NCBI GenBank assembly: GCA_963814975.1
Contig: CAWFFB010000022.1
Location: 434,001 to 498,000 of the forward strand
Reading direction: 5' to 3'
DNA from: CAVUXJ01 sp963814975
GTDB lineage: Bacteria > Acidobacteriota > Vicinamibacteria > Vicinamibacterales > CAVVIG01
DNA: 64,000 nucleotides
Position numbers and translations under genes: made by a program. A model generated the notes under the pieces. It saw nothing but the letters and a program-made list of their open reading frames with translations. It made no database searches and was not told where the DNA came from. This document shows, in pieces, positions 42,767 through 51,453 of this stretch; the stretch's first letter is position 1; each line of letters starts with the position of its first letter.

Positions 42767-45020
42767 GCCAGCCTCACTTCAGTGCTGATGACGTGGCGGT
42801 CGGTGGCGGCAGGGCCTGGCTCGACGCTGCCGACGGGACAGCGGAGCTCATGGTGCACGATCAGCGACGCGCCGGCGATCGTGAAGGTCACGACCGCGAG
42901 CTGAGGCAACCCGACGAACACGCGCGCAAAGCGCTCGAGGTCGGCCTCCTGCAGCGCAGCAGTCATGCGCAGCGACTTGGCCGGGTCCCAACCCGGGCCA
43001 GGGCGGGTCGACGGCCGACGCGGCGAAGGTCTTCATCGGATCGTCGACGGGCTCCGTCACGTACGTCCACCCCGGTGCCGGCAGTCCGTATGCCTCGGCA
43101 ACCGGCGTGGGCATCGCAGTCGGCACCGACGCTCCCTCGCGCGCGATTCGACCGAGCAGCACGTCGACGGTGTCGTCCCACGCCAGCCGCGCGCCGGCCG
43201 GCGGCGCGTCCAGCAGCTTCGTCTTGTCGGCGTTCGACAGCGACGCAAAGCCCGACGTCTCCCGTACCCGTTCAAGAGCGAGGCGCATGGCCAGCTCGCT
43301 GAAGAGGCTGATCGCCGCGTTCTTGACCTCGATGTTCTTCGCGGCCGACGCGGTCAACTGGGCGACCCGCGTCGTGACGCCGCCTTCGGTGCGGGTGAGC
43401 CGCGTGGTGAATCCGTAGTGGACATCGCCCGACAGGACGACGACCGGATGGTGCGCGGCGAGGCGGGCAAGCAGATCCTGGTGATTGGCGCGAACGCCTG
43501 ACCACGACTCGAAGTCGGCGAAGCGTGCCTCACCCAGTACGTCGAACAGCGGCTGGATCACGTCCTCGACGAGCTCGCTGCCGATGATCGGCGCCGCCGC
43601 GACGACGATCGTGAACGGCACCGGGCTCGGCGGCGGCGGGAGTTGCACGGCGAGGGCGGCGCGGGAGATGCGCGCGCCGCGGCTGTCGGCGCGCGGGTAC
43701 TCGCGGACGGTGCGCTCGTCCAGCAGGACGATGCGTACCGGCCAGCCTTCGTCCGGCCCGATCGTCATGTCGTAGCGGATCGCTCCGGCAGCGGTCAGGT
43801 CGCGAAGGACCTGTGCGGGCGGTGCCGCGGGCAGCGGCCCGGCGGGAACGCCGAGCAGCGGGCCGCAGGCCGCCGCCGGGCTCGTCGGCGGGACCGTCGA
43901 TACAGCCGCCGACACGGCGTCGAGCAGCCCCCGCTCCGGTGAACCGGGCGTGGTGAACGCGGCCGGCTTGTTCCCCCAGTGCTGGCACAGGGCGTAGGCG
44001 AGCACGCCGTTGGTGACCGCTCGCCGTCCGCCCGCCTTGTCGTAGACGCTGTTGACCCAGTCATGATCGATGTTCCAGTCGTCCGTGATCTCGTGGTCGT
44101 CGAAGATCATCAGCGACGGAACATTCGCGAGCACGCGGCGCACCTCGGGCAACACTGCGCGGAACAGCTCGACGTTCCGCAGCTCGTCGTCCCACGATTC
44201 CTTGCTGACATCGGGATCCACATCTGGCGGGATGACGGCGTTCGTGGGGAATTCCGGCAGTGCAGCCGGCCACAGCACGGGCGACCAGGCCAGCAGGTAC
44301 ATCGCCATGAACTCGCCGTAGGTCCACAAGTGGTTGGCCGTCGCGCCGGTGTAGCCGAGCGCGATTGTGCCCGGGCCTCGCCCGCCGATCGGAGGCGGCG
44401 GTACCGAACACGCTCGTCTCGTCGACGCCTATGAGATCGCGCGCGACGCGCAGCACGCGGGGCATCAGCGGGTGCCCTACCTCGTCGGCGTAGATCTGGT
44501 CGCCCGACAACACGAGAAGGTGCGGCTGTGGCGGTGGCGCTGCGACGAAGCGCGCCGACAACTCTTGCATCGCGAGCGCCAACCCGTCGCGTCCGCCGCC
44601 ATGTGGCTTGCGGCAGGAGGTGTGAAGCACGACGAGTTCGCCGGCAGTGGCTGGCGGGGCGAGGAACGTGGGACGCGTCGCCGACGGCAGCGAGAGCTGG
44701 TTCCACGGGATGGCGCCGCGGGTCGCTTCCCACGGCGCGCTCAGCTCGTACTCGTAGATCTCTCCGGCCACGAACGCCCCGCCTGGAGCGGCTGCTGTGA
44801 GCACGGCCATCCAGAGGTGCGCTCCAACCTTAGTCGGTTGCACTGTCACGGACGTCGGCGGTGGTCCACCGGCGCGACGGCGCACGGTGAGCGTGATCGG
44901 GTCCGCGGCGACGCATGACACCCACACACTGACAGAGGTTCGCGTCAAGCGACGCAGCACCGGACCCGCCACGATGCCCGGCAATGATCCCAGAGGAAGT
45001 GCTGTCGAGTCGATGGGCAC
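42763..45020 (-). CDS. Large-operon gene 1: PhoD-like metallophosphoesterase (two frameshifts)
   Basis: About 752 aa restored. After an N-terminal beta-sandwich (VLRRLTRTSVSVWVSC, VAGEIYEYELSAPWE) comes the PhoD-type metallophosphatase core: VVLHTSCRKPHGGGRDGL, LLVLSGDQIYADEVGHP (metal-binding Asp), SLMIFDDHEITDDWNIDH (the DDHE..DDW signature), VLLDERTVREYP and HPVVVLSGDVHYGFTTRL (GDVH). Unlike exported PhoD enzymes there is no Tat signal, so it should act in the cytoplasm. Frame changes near 44390 and 42985. The tail ends FTIAGASLIVHHELRCPV...VISTEVRLA with TGA 42763-42765. GTG 45020 has AAGGACA upstream. It is the only gene of the operon with a recognisable catalytic centre, acting on phosphodiester or phosphomonoester bonds. 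Confidence 0.85.
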
Positions 45021-45064
45021 GACTGTCCTTACGCGGGCGCTTGTCTCCTGCCGTGGGCACGGTG

Positions 45065-45093
45065 AGTGTATGCAAGACGCCCAGCCTGGTCAA
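45065..45093 (-). promoter_or_regulatory. Candidate promoter of the large operon
   Basis: Minus-strand TTGACC (45088-45093), exactly 17 bases, TACACT (45065-45070). Transcription would begin near 45057, giving a leader of about 37 bases before GTG 45020. The -35 box lies 20 bases inside the IS boundary at 45114, so the promoter belongs to the operon side, not to the IS. Confidence 0.55.
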
Positions 45094-45113
45094 CACGTCC
45101 AACGTAAGAGACG

Positions 45114-46353
45114 TGTACTCCGCAAGAATGTGAAGCGTGTCTCAGAAATCGGCTCACGCAGCCAGTGCGACGAGGCGATACTCGTGATGAAGTCCGCCGA
45201 CGACCGGTTCCGCCAGGACGTAATGGCCGTTTCGAATCCGGTGCCCGCTCACAGGCGGTGCTTCGCGATTTGACGGTGGATCTGGAAAACCCGGCCCGAG
45301 GCTCGCGTGCGGACGGCCGCGATTGTAGTGCGCGACCCACTGGCCGAGGACAATCCGCACGTGGCGTTCATTGAACCAGATCACGAAATCTAAGCACTCA
45401 CGTCGAATGGTCCCGATCAATCGCTCGCAGAACGCATTGGCTTGAGGCGCCCGGACTGGCGTCTTCAGAACGGTCAGCCCCATCGCCACGAGGGTCGCAT
45501 CAACGCCTTCGGAATAGATGCTGTCCCGGTCATGAATGACAAATTGATGGTTCGAATCGCCCGACATGACCATTCGGAACTGCTGCGTTGTCCATTCCGC
45601 CGTCGGATGGGCGGTCACGCTCCAGTGCAGGATTCGTCGGGTCCCTACCTCTAAAATCACGAACACGTACAACGAGCGGAACATCGCGGTGACCACCACG
45701 AAGAAATCGCACGCCAACGCACCGCGGGCATGGTTGCGCACGAACGTGCTCCACGGCTGCGACGGCACCCCGCCCCGGGGCGTGCCAACGGCAGGCATGT
45801 AGCGCCTGACGGTCCGGGGCGACACGCGAATCCCCAGCTTCAGCAGCAATTCCGAGGCAATCCGCTCCTCTCCCCAGCTTCGATTCGCCCTCGCCATTTC
45901 ACCGATCAACCGCTGCAGGGCGGCCGGCACTCGCGGTCGCCCTCGAGACCTTGACTTCCACCGCTAGAACAGTTGGAAGCCCTTTCGATGCCATCGAACG
46001 AGCGTATCGGGCTTCACCACCGTGAGGAGCTTACGCCAGTCGGTCAGCTGTGACAGGGCGACTAGAGCGATCCGTGTCGCATTGTCAGGCCGACGCGGCT
46101 TCACCCGACGCGGCTTCACCTGTCGCTCCATGTACAGCGCCAGCTGCTTTCTCAGAAACAGATTCTCGGCGGCGAGTTGTGCGTGCGATCGCAACGCAGA
46201 CGAGCCGAGCCGCAGCAGGTCACAAGTAATGCAGAGGGCGGTGCGAAACAGCGACTTGGCCATGGTCGCAGGATGGTACGCGATTCACAGGTATCGACAT
46301 TGGCGCAGTAGACTTCACCAGATCTGAGCCGGATGGAATTTCTGCGGAGCACA
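45114..46353 (-). mobile_element. Insertion sequence copy 2, rve-type transposase (1,240 bp)
   Basis: Ends are TGTACTCCGCAAGAAT at 45114 and TGTGCTCCGCAGAAAT read inward from 46353, matching the ends of IS copy 1 (29414-30663) in sequence and orientation. No target duplication recognised. The two elements are clearly related but diverged in protein sequence, so they are not a recent pair. Confidence 0.8.
45154..46263 (-). pseudogene. Transposase of IS copy 2, single amber codon
   Basis: 369 codons in one frame apart from one TAG at 45965-45967, located where the related element has Trp (FQLF*RWKSR versus FRLFWRWKSR). A TGG to TAG change explains it. Otherwise complete: SHAQLAAENLFLRKQLALYMERQ, helix-turn-helix SWGEERIASELLLKLGIRVSPRTVRRY, core motifs ACDFFVV, IHDRDSIYS and NAFCERLIGTIRREC, end GLHHEYRLVALAA. 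Upstream, the basic stretch VKPRR is duplicated (VKPRRVKPRR), a small in-frame repeat. Confidence 0.85.
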
Positions 46354-46432
46354 GCGGTCAGTCACAGCACCTGAATGCACGCGGAACTCCTTGATCTGAC
46401 GGCACATGCTGGCCGTCATACACGGCCTCTTA

Positions 46433-47620
46433 TCAGTGGCTCTGGATGAGGCCGCCTGGCGGGAGCCCGCTCGGCACACGCGCCGGGATCGTGCGGTCGA
46501 AGCTCGAGTCGGTCAGGGACTCGAGGAACGCGATGATGTCCTGCATCTCCCGCTTGCTCATGTCGTCTACTCGGAGGAAATTCCGATCGAGGCGGGCCCG
46601 CCCATCGTCTCGCCGCCGGCCTCCGGCGCCGGAGACGTTGGGGTTCTCGGAGCGGCCGTTGTCGTAGTAGCGCAGCACGTCCTCAAGCGTCGTCAGCGTC
46701 CCGTTGTGCATGTACGGAGCGGTCAGCGCGACGTTGCGGAGCGACGGCGTCCGAAACCGGAAGCGCCCGTCGCCCACGTCCGGCTCTGGCAGCAGCGGAT
46801 GTTCCCTGACGCCCTCGGCGTTGAGATCGAAATCCGAGAACATGACGCCATCGTGGCACCGGTCGCAGCCGACCTCGTCGAACGTCTCGAGGCCGCGCTG
46901 CTGCTGCGGCGTCAGCGCGTTCCGGTCCCCCGCGCGAAATCGGTCGAAGGGGCTGTCCATGGCGACGAGCGTCCGCTCGAACGCGGCGATCGCCTGCGCC
47001 AGCTGCGGTGCGTCAATCGGCGTGCCGGCGCCGAAGGCGCGCTGGAAGAGCGTCGTATACTCGGCGATGCCCCGCAGGCGCAACACGACCGTCTCGACCG
47101 CGGCGTCTTCCCGATAGGCGGTGCCGCGCATCTCTTCGAGCGCTTTGATCGGCTCGAGCGCCTGGGCCTCGAGGCTGCGCACCCGGTTGTCCCAGAACAT
47201 CGGCGCCGAGACCTGATCAGCCGAGGCAACAGTGCCGTCGAACGGGCGCGCGCGGCGGCGGTTGTCGTCGAGTCCGTTGAAGGCGGTATTGAGAATCGTC
47301 GGGGAGTTGCGCTTGGCGACGGGGATTTGCCCGTTGGAGGTGTCGACTCGTGCCGGGCCCAGCCCGACGCCTCTCGTCCCGCGCGACAGATCGCGACCGT
47401 CGGCGTAGGCGAAATCGGGATGGTGGCACGTCGCGCAGGCGATGTCCTTGTGTCCCGACAAGATGGGATCCCAGAACAGGAGCCGGCCCAGCTCGGCTCT
47501 GGCCTCCGACTCTGGCGCGCCGTTGCTGTCACGAGCCTGGGTTACGATGTGACGGGCCAGCAGCGCGGCGACCGTCACCGAGATGAGCAGAAGTAGCGGG
47601 ACCGCGGAGCGCTGCCTCAT
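46433..47620 (-). CDS. Di-haem cytochrome c peroxidase, MauG/CcpA type
   Basis: Intact 395-aa periplasmic protein with an N-terminal membrane anchor/signal (AVPLLLLISVTVAALLARHI). Two c-type haem sites: CATCHH at about residue 62, preceded by LGRLLFWDPILSGHKDI, and CDRCHD at about 252, preceded by QQQRGLETFDEVG. Distal-ligand and active-site region FRFRTPSLRNVALTAPYMHNG follows. The protein reduces hydrogen peroxide with electrons from small cytochromes, or in MauG relatives oxidises a protein substrate. The C terminus DIIAFLESLTD is typical. It stands alone, with IS copy 2 immediately downstream. Confidence 0.92.
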   Translation of the reverse strand: MRQRSAVPLLLLISVTVAALLARHIVTQARDSNGAPESEARAELGRLLFWDPILSGHKDIACATCHHPDFAYADGRDLSRGTRGVGLGPARVDTSNGQIPVAKRNSPTILNTAFNGLDDNRRRARPFDGTVASADQVSAPMFWDNRVRSLEAQALEPIKALEEMRGTAYREDAAVETVVLRLRGIAEYTTLFQRAFGAGTPIDAPQLAQAIAAFERTLVAMDSPFDRFRAGDRNALTPQQQRGLETFDEVGCDRCHDGVMFSDFDLNAEGVREHPLLPEPDVGDGRFRFRTPSLRNVALTAPYMHNGTLTTLEDVLRYYDNGRSENPNVSGAGGRRRDDGRARLDRNFLRVDDMSKREMQDIIAFLESLTDSSFDRTIPARVPSGLPPGGLIQSH

Positions 47621-48465
47621 GCCGACGTCACATCCATCACAAAACGCATAAAGCCTCGATGAAGCTGCCGCCTCCAGTTATCGAGAGCTTGAGCCCGCTT
47701 CGGTCCTGGTGGTGCCGAGCCAACTCTCCTTCAGTGCCCGATGCGTCAACAAGATAGTTCGCGTGACGATAGGTAGTGCCGGGGCCCAATCGCACGCCGC
47801 CGATTATGGCTCAATGAAGAAGTAAGTCAACCGTCAACCTGGGATGCATTTTGGGGCCAGCGATACTCGTCGGTCGTCGATCCGGACGGCAACAGGGTTG
47901 ATCTTTTTGCTCAGCTGTAGGATGTAACAGATCGAGACTAGGGAGCGCGGAACCATTTCAAGAAATCGGTACACTGAGCTGATGCTCCTAAAATGCGGAC
48001 ACTGGTGGTAGGGTCGGGAACTGGCGCGGTAGCCCGTAGGCGACTTGCCGTGTCCGGGGCTTCCCCCTGCCTACGGCGCCGGGTCCCATCAAACGCACTG
48101 GCCGGTCGAAGCGACTGGCCTACCAGTGGGCCGCGCCGTTTCCGGCGCGTCAGGCAAAATCTTAGCGATGGTCTCGCCCGTCCACGCGTCATCGGGTCGT
48201 CGGTCACGCTGCGCGTCGAGTCCTAAGCAACGCATACGGGATCAACGCAACTTTACTGGAAGACGAAGCAAGACACCCTCCTTGAGTCGCCGGCCAGCCG
48301 CCGACGTCCGAGGGAGCTGGGGTTCGACTGGGACCCGAAGCGGTTTGGAGTCTGACGCCAGTTCCTGGAGCCGGGTTCTTGGTTTCGGGTGCGTTCCGGA
48401 TTCCTGGTCCCTGGCGCACGACAACACGGTGTAGGGGCGGTCTTCTGGCCGCCTGAGGAGGCACA
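47621..48465. other. Long intergenic region with one gene remnant
   Basis: 845 bases. Apart from the VOC remnant at 47834-47920 nothing coding is supported. The segment 48000-48230 has several short overlapping frames of low quality on both strands. Confidence 0.4.
47834..47920 (+). pseudogene. VOC/PhnB-like protein, C-terminal remnant
   Basis: A frame ending at TAG 47918-47920 reads TWDAFWGQRYSSVVDPDGN followed by RVDLFAQL. The phrase FWG.RY..V.DP.GN.W/VDLFA is the characteristic end of PhnB-like glyoxalase-superfamily proteins. Nothing upstream continues the homology, so only about 28 residues remain. Confidence 0.6.
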
Positions 48466-48822
48466 TTGGCGAATACGACTATCGGAATAGCGGCGGCACT
48501 GATCGTGTTAGGTGTGGTGGGGTATGTCGCGACGGACAGGCAGAGCGCGACGGCGCTGATCCCCGCCTTTCTCGGCCTGCTGCTGCTGGCTTTCGGTTGG
48601 CTTGCCCGGAACGAAGCCTATCGTAAACACGCCATGCACGCCGTCGCGGTCTTCGCGCTGCTCGGCCTACTGGGGACCATCGGAGGCCTCATCCGGCTGC
48701 TCGGCGGCACCACAACCCCGGCCGCGATCTCGCAGGGACTAACGGCAATCCTGACCGGCGCACTACTGGCGCTCTGCGTCAAGTCCTTCATCGACGCACG
48801 GAGACGGAGGGCGCAAGGCTGA
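48466..48822 (+). CDS. Four-helix membrane protein, hypothetical (118 aa)
   Basis: Intact. TTG 48466 is accepted as start because AGGAGG lies 5 bases upstream. Four hydrophobic helices: about 7-23 (AAALIVLGVVGYVA), 31-46 (LIPAFLGLLLLAFGWLA), 57-80 (HAVAVFALLGLLGTIGGLI) and 88-107 (GLTAILTGALLALCVKSFI), with a basic RRRRAQG tail. This resembles short bacterial membrane proteins of unknown function. No neighbour suggests a role. Confidence 0.75.
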   Translation: MANTTIGIAAALIVLGVVGYVATDRQSATALIPAFLGLLLLAFGWLARNEAYRKHAMHAVAVFALLGLLGTIGGLIRLLGGTTTPAAISQGLTAILTGALLALCVKSFIDARRRRAQG

Positions 48823-48969
48823 CCTGTGAGCGCTCGTCTCTCGTCGCGACCCTCGAGCCCTCGCGATGAAACGCCGGGCGGGGCATAGCAGGGCGACGCT
48901 GTCGTTCGCCAGAATGTTGTCATCGCTGAGCCGGTGTTGCTTTCAGCAGGCACTCCCGACAGGATCAGG

Positions 48970-49240
48970 ACGTGTTTGAATTGACGTTGTTGCTCCTGCG
49001 TGCGATCACCATGGCCTGCCGTGGCCACCACGACGTGGTCCTCGAGAATCTTGCCCTCCGCCACCAGCTGCGAACCTTTGCAACGACGCGTGAAGCGGCC
49101 TCACCTCCGCACCCGTGACCGAATGTTTTGGGTCCTGTTGGCGACCGCTTGCGGTGTCGGTCGGCACTGGTCCTCGTCCAACCCGAGACCGTCGTCCGAT
49201 GGCATCGCACCTGGCTGCGTCGGCGGTGGCTCAGCGCTCG
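48970..49240 (+). pseudogene. Transposase N-terminal remnant (frameshifted)
   Basis: Reading across three frames: LLLLRAITMACRGHHDVVLEN, LALRHQLRTF, KRPHLRTRDRMFWVLLA, then RSALVLVQPETVVRWHR and TWLRRRW. This is the N-terminal part of an integrase-core transposase. Breaks near 49075 and 49155. The DDE core is missing. The sequence runs straight into the 3' end of the ion-channel gene. A C-terminal piece of the same transposase type and orientation lies at 50427-50629. Confidence 0.65.
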
Positions 49241-49243
49241 GTT

Positions 49244-50053
49244 TCAGGTGTCTGATCGGTCGCTGGCGGACGCGGGATGGATTTCCTTGTCGGACGGTCT
49301 AGCGCGGAGCCGTTCCTCAAGTTCTTCGAGCCTTTGTCGCACCGTCTCGATCGCCTCGAGGAGGCCACAGTGCGCGCTCTCGCGGTCCGTATCGACCTGC
49401 TGCTCGTGTTTCACGGACTCCAGATTGTTGATGACCACAGCAATGAACAGGTTGACAACCACGAAGACCGCCACCAACACGAAGCTGCTGAAGTAGATCC
49501 ACGCCAACGGGTACGCGCCAAGCACCGCCGCTTGGATTTCCACCCAACCTTCCAGCGTCAGCATCTGGAATAACGCAGAGCCGCACCAAGGAGCCAGTGG
49601 GGTCTAGAAAATGAAGAAGGACGGGTAATAAGAGGAGGTAGAGAGATAGCCCATCGACGGGATCGACCGGACCATCGTGCCGATGATCAGCCGCAGCTCC
49701 GGGAAGGCGGACACCAGCCGAGTGACTCGCATCAGGCGCGCCAGACGCGCGACCATGGCGAACGCGCCGGCCTGCGGCAGCAAGGACGCGGCAACGACAG
49801 CAAAGTCGAACACGTTCCAACCGTTGCGGAAGAACGCCGCGGGCCTAGGCCAGCACGCGAACACGCGAAGGGCGATTTCGGCGACGAAGATCGTCTGGAT
49901 CAGTATCTCGACTGCCGCGATGATTGCGCCAAAACGAGCGGTGAGCGCCGCTGACGTCTCCACGCCGATGACGATCGCACCGACGACAATGACACCGAGG
50001 ATGAAATGCTGGAAGCCGGGGCTGTCCACAATGCGACGGGCTGCCTTAGTCAC
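49244..50053 (-). pseudogene. Bacterial voltage-gated Na+/cation channel (BacNav-type), damaged pore
   Basis: GTG 50053 starts VTKAARRIVDSPGFQHFILG (S1), then S2 (EILIQTIFVAEIALRVFACW), S3 (RNGWNVFDFAVVAASLLP), S4 voltage sensor MVARLARLMRVTRLVSAF with Arg every third residue, the selectivity filter TLEGW (NaChBac has TLESW), S6 (AWIYFSSFVLVAVFVVVNLFIAVVINNL) and a C-terminal coiled coil SVKHEQQ...EAIETVRQRLEELEERL as in BacNav tetramers. Between S4-S5 and the filter the frame meets TAG at 49604. Another frame gives the hydrophobic LYLLLLPVLLHFL, so at least two indels are needed, and the S5-filter turret is also shorter than usual. Probably inactive. Confidence 0.78.
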
Positions 50054-50250
50054 GCCGAGGGACCTCCTGCCGCAGTGCCTGGAAACGGCGAGCGGACCTC
50101 GTACGGGCCGACGCGTCGAGCAGCGAGATGGATCCAAAAGGGGAGACAGGGCTATCCAGGGCAACCTCCTCACACGAGCTTACACGCGGACGATCAGCAA
50201 CTCGTCAGGATGGCGCTGGTAGTGGATTCGAAACGACGCGACGGCCGTAT

Positions 50251-50432
50251 TGTCCCAGTGCTCCGCCGAGCCGACTGATCACGCTGCGCGCTCGTAATAG
50301 TTGAGTACGCGGCCAAGCCGCGGACGCCGACGAATGTGCCCGACGGGGTCCGTCGCGGGTGCACCCTCGATCAGCGTATTCTCAATCCCCGGATGATTCC
50401 GCTCCCGATGATAGTGCTCGACGTACTCCCCG
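50251..50432 (-). pseudogene. IS remnant, C-terminal end of the 62695-type transposase
   Basis: Terminal sequence CCGTATTGTCCCAG (TGTCCCA at 50251) equals the left end of the complete element at 62695. The minus-strand frame reads EYVEHYHRERNHPGIENTLIE and IRRRPRLGRVLNYYERAA, stop at 50279, closely matching the end of that transposase. Only the last ~50 residues remain. Confidence 0.75.
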
Positions 50433-50629
50433 TGATCGTCGTGAATGAAGCCGGATTGTCTCGCCTGTTGACCCGGTACCTGACCTATTACCACCAGTCG
50501 CGCACGCATCTGTCGCTGGACAAGGATGCGTCACTGCCCCGACCGATCGCGCCACCAACGTGCGGCCCAGTGGTGGCCAGTCCGCAGGTCGGCGGTCTAC
50601 ACCATCGGTACGATCGCCGCGCGTCGTAA
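50427..50629 (+). pseudogene. IS remnant, C-terminal end of an integrase-core transposase
   Basis: Plus-strand frame VIVVNEAGLSRLLTRYLTYYHQ, SRTHLSLDKDASLPRP, GGLHHRYDRRAS, stop 50627-50629. This is the conserved tail (YYH..R.H.SL..D) of rve-type transposases. It abuts the oppositely oriented remnant at 50251-50432 tail to tail. Confidence 0.7.
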
Positions 50630-50906
50630 TCACAAGGCTCCCCTACTCGCCAGTCAGTTGGTGTAGAGATCGGTCGGCGCTCGTCTCGGCTCTCACGATC
50701 CGCGCACTGCGGTCACGAGCCCAGCGCGACGACGAGCAACGACGGGGCTGTCCAGTCGACCGCACCGTACGTTCCGAGCGGCACGACATCAATTCGGACG
50801 TGCGGATGGAGTTCTTGATAGGGACACGTGATCACGGCGGGAATCTATATCACGGACCCGGATCTTATGCCCTTCCCGCCCATCGATCCAGCGATGGGAC
50901 ATTACG
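50630..50906. other. Intergenic spacer between IS remnants
   Basis: No recognisable gene or IS end. Short frames on both strands show no family features. Confidence 0.4.
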
Positions 50907-51291
50907 CCCTTGCGATGCCAATGGATCAGCGTGTCAGGCTTGACGATCGTCAGTATGGCTCTCCAGTCGCTCAGCCTTGAGAGCACCAGCAGGGTGATAC
51001 GCGTCGCATCATCAGCCCGACGGGCTTGACCCGACGCTCTTGGTAAAGGGCCAGCTGCTTGCGGAGGAACAGATTCTCAGCTGCTAGCTGCGACCGCGAT
51101 CGAAGACCGAGCGACACGAACCTGAGGGCATCAATCAGCAACCGGACAGTGGTCCGCCAGGCGATTGACGAGGCCGAGCGTTTCCGCATGCGGAAGCATG
51201 CCACAACTGTCGCGAGTTAGCTTCGTCGCGAGCCTCCGCGGTTACCGAACCCGCGGCAGTTTCGTGTCGGCCGCAATATTTGCGGAGTACA
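50907..51291 (-). mobile_element. Truncated third copy of IS copy 1 (5' 385 bp)
   Basis: Nearly identical to 30278-30663 (a handful of substitutions and one missing G in a GGGG run), ending at the same inverted repeat TGCGGAGTACA. It encodes only the transposase N terminus (MACFRMRKRSASSIAWRT ... ENLFLRKQLALYQERRV), then is frameshifted and cut off at CCCTTGCGATGCC. The left 860 bp of the element are absent. Confidence 0.85.
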
Positions 51292-51453
51292 CGTGACCAT
51301 CACCAGTCGCGGTGGGGTTTGACACAACACCACCGGCTTCCCGCCTATCGCTGGCACGGTTTGCGGCGTTCGCGATGATCGGCTATGGTGCTACCCCTTC
51401 CCTTCACTCGGACGCCAGACGGCCGAGATGGTGGGCAGAGGACACGGCGGCTC

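Noticed and set aside
31316..45020. Contractile-injection or phage-tail cluster
   Set aside because: Considered because of the size and structural look of the proteins, but no sheath, tube, spike (VgrG/PAAR), baseplate or AAA+ ATPase pattern could be recognised, so the claim is not made.
29414..46353. Active composite transposon
   Set aside because: The geometry fits, but the two ISs are diverged, one transposase has frameshifts and the other an amber codon, and no outer target duplication was found.
47938..48434. Several overlapping ORFs on both strands before the four-helix protein
   Set aside because: Low-complexity translations with no start-site or family support.
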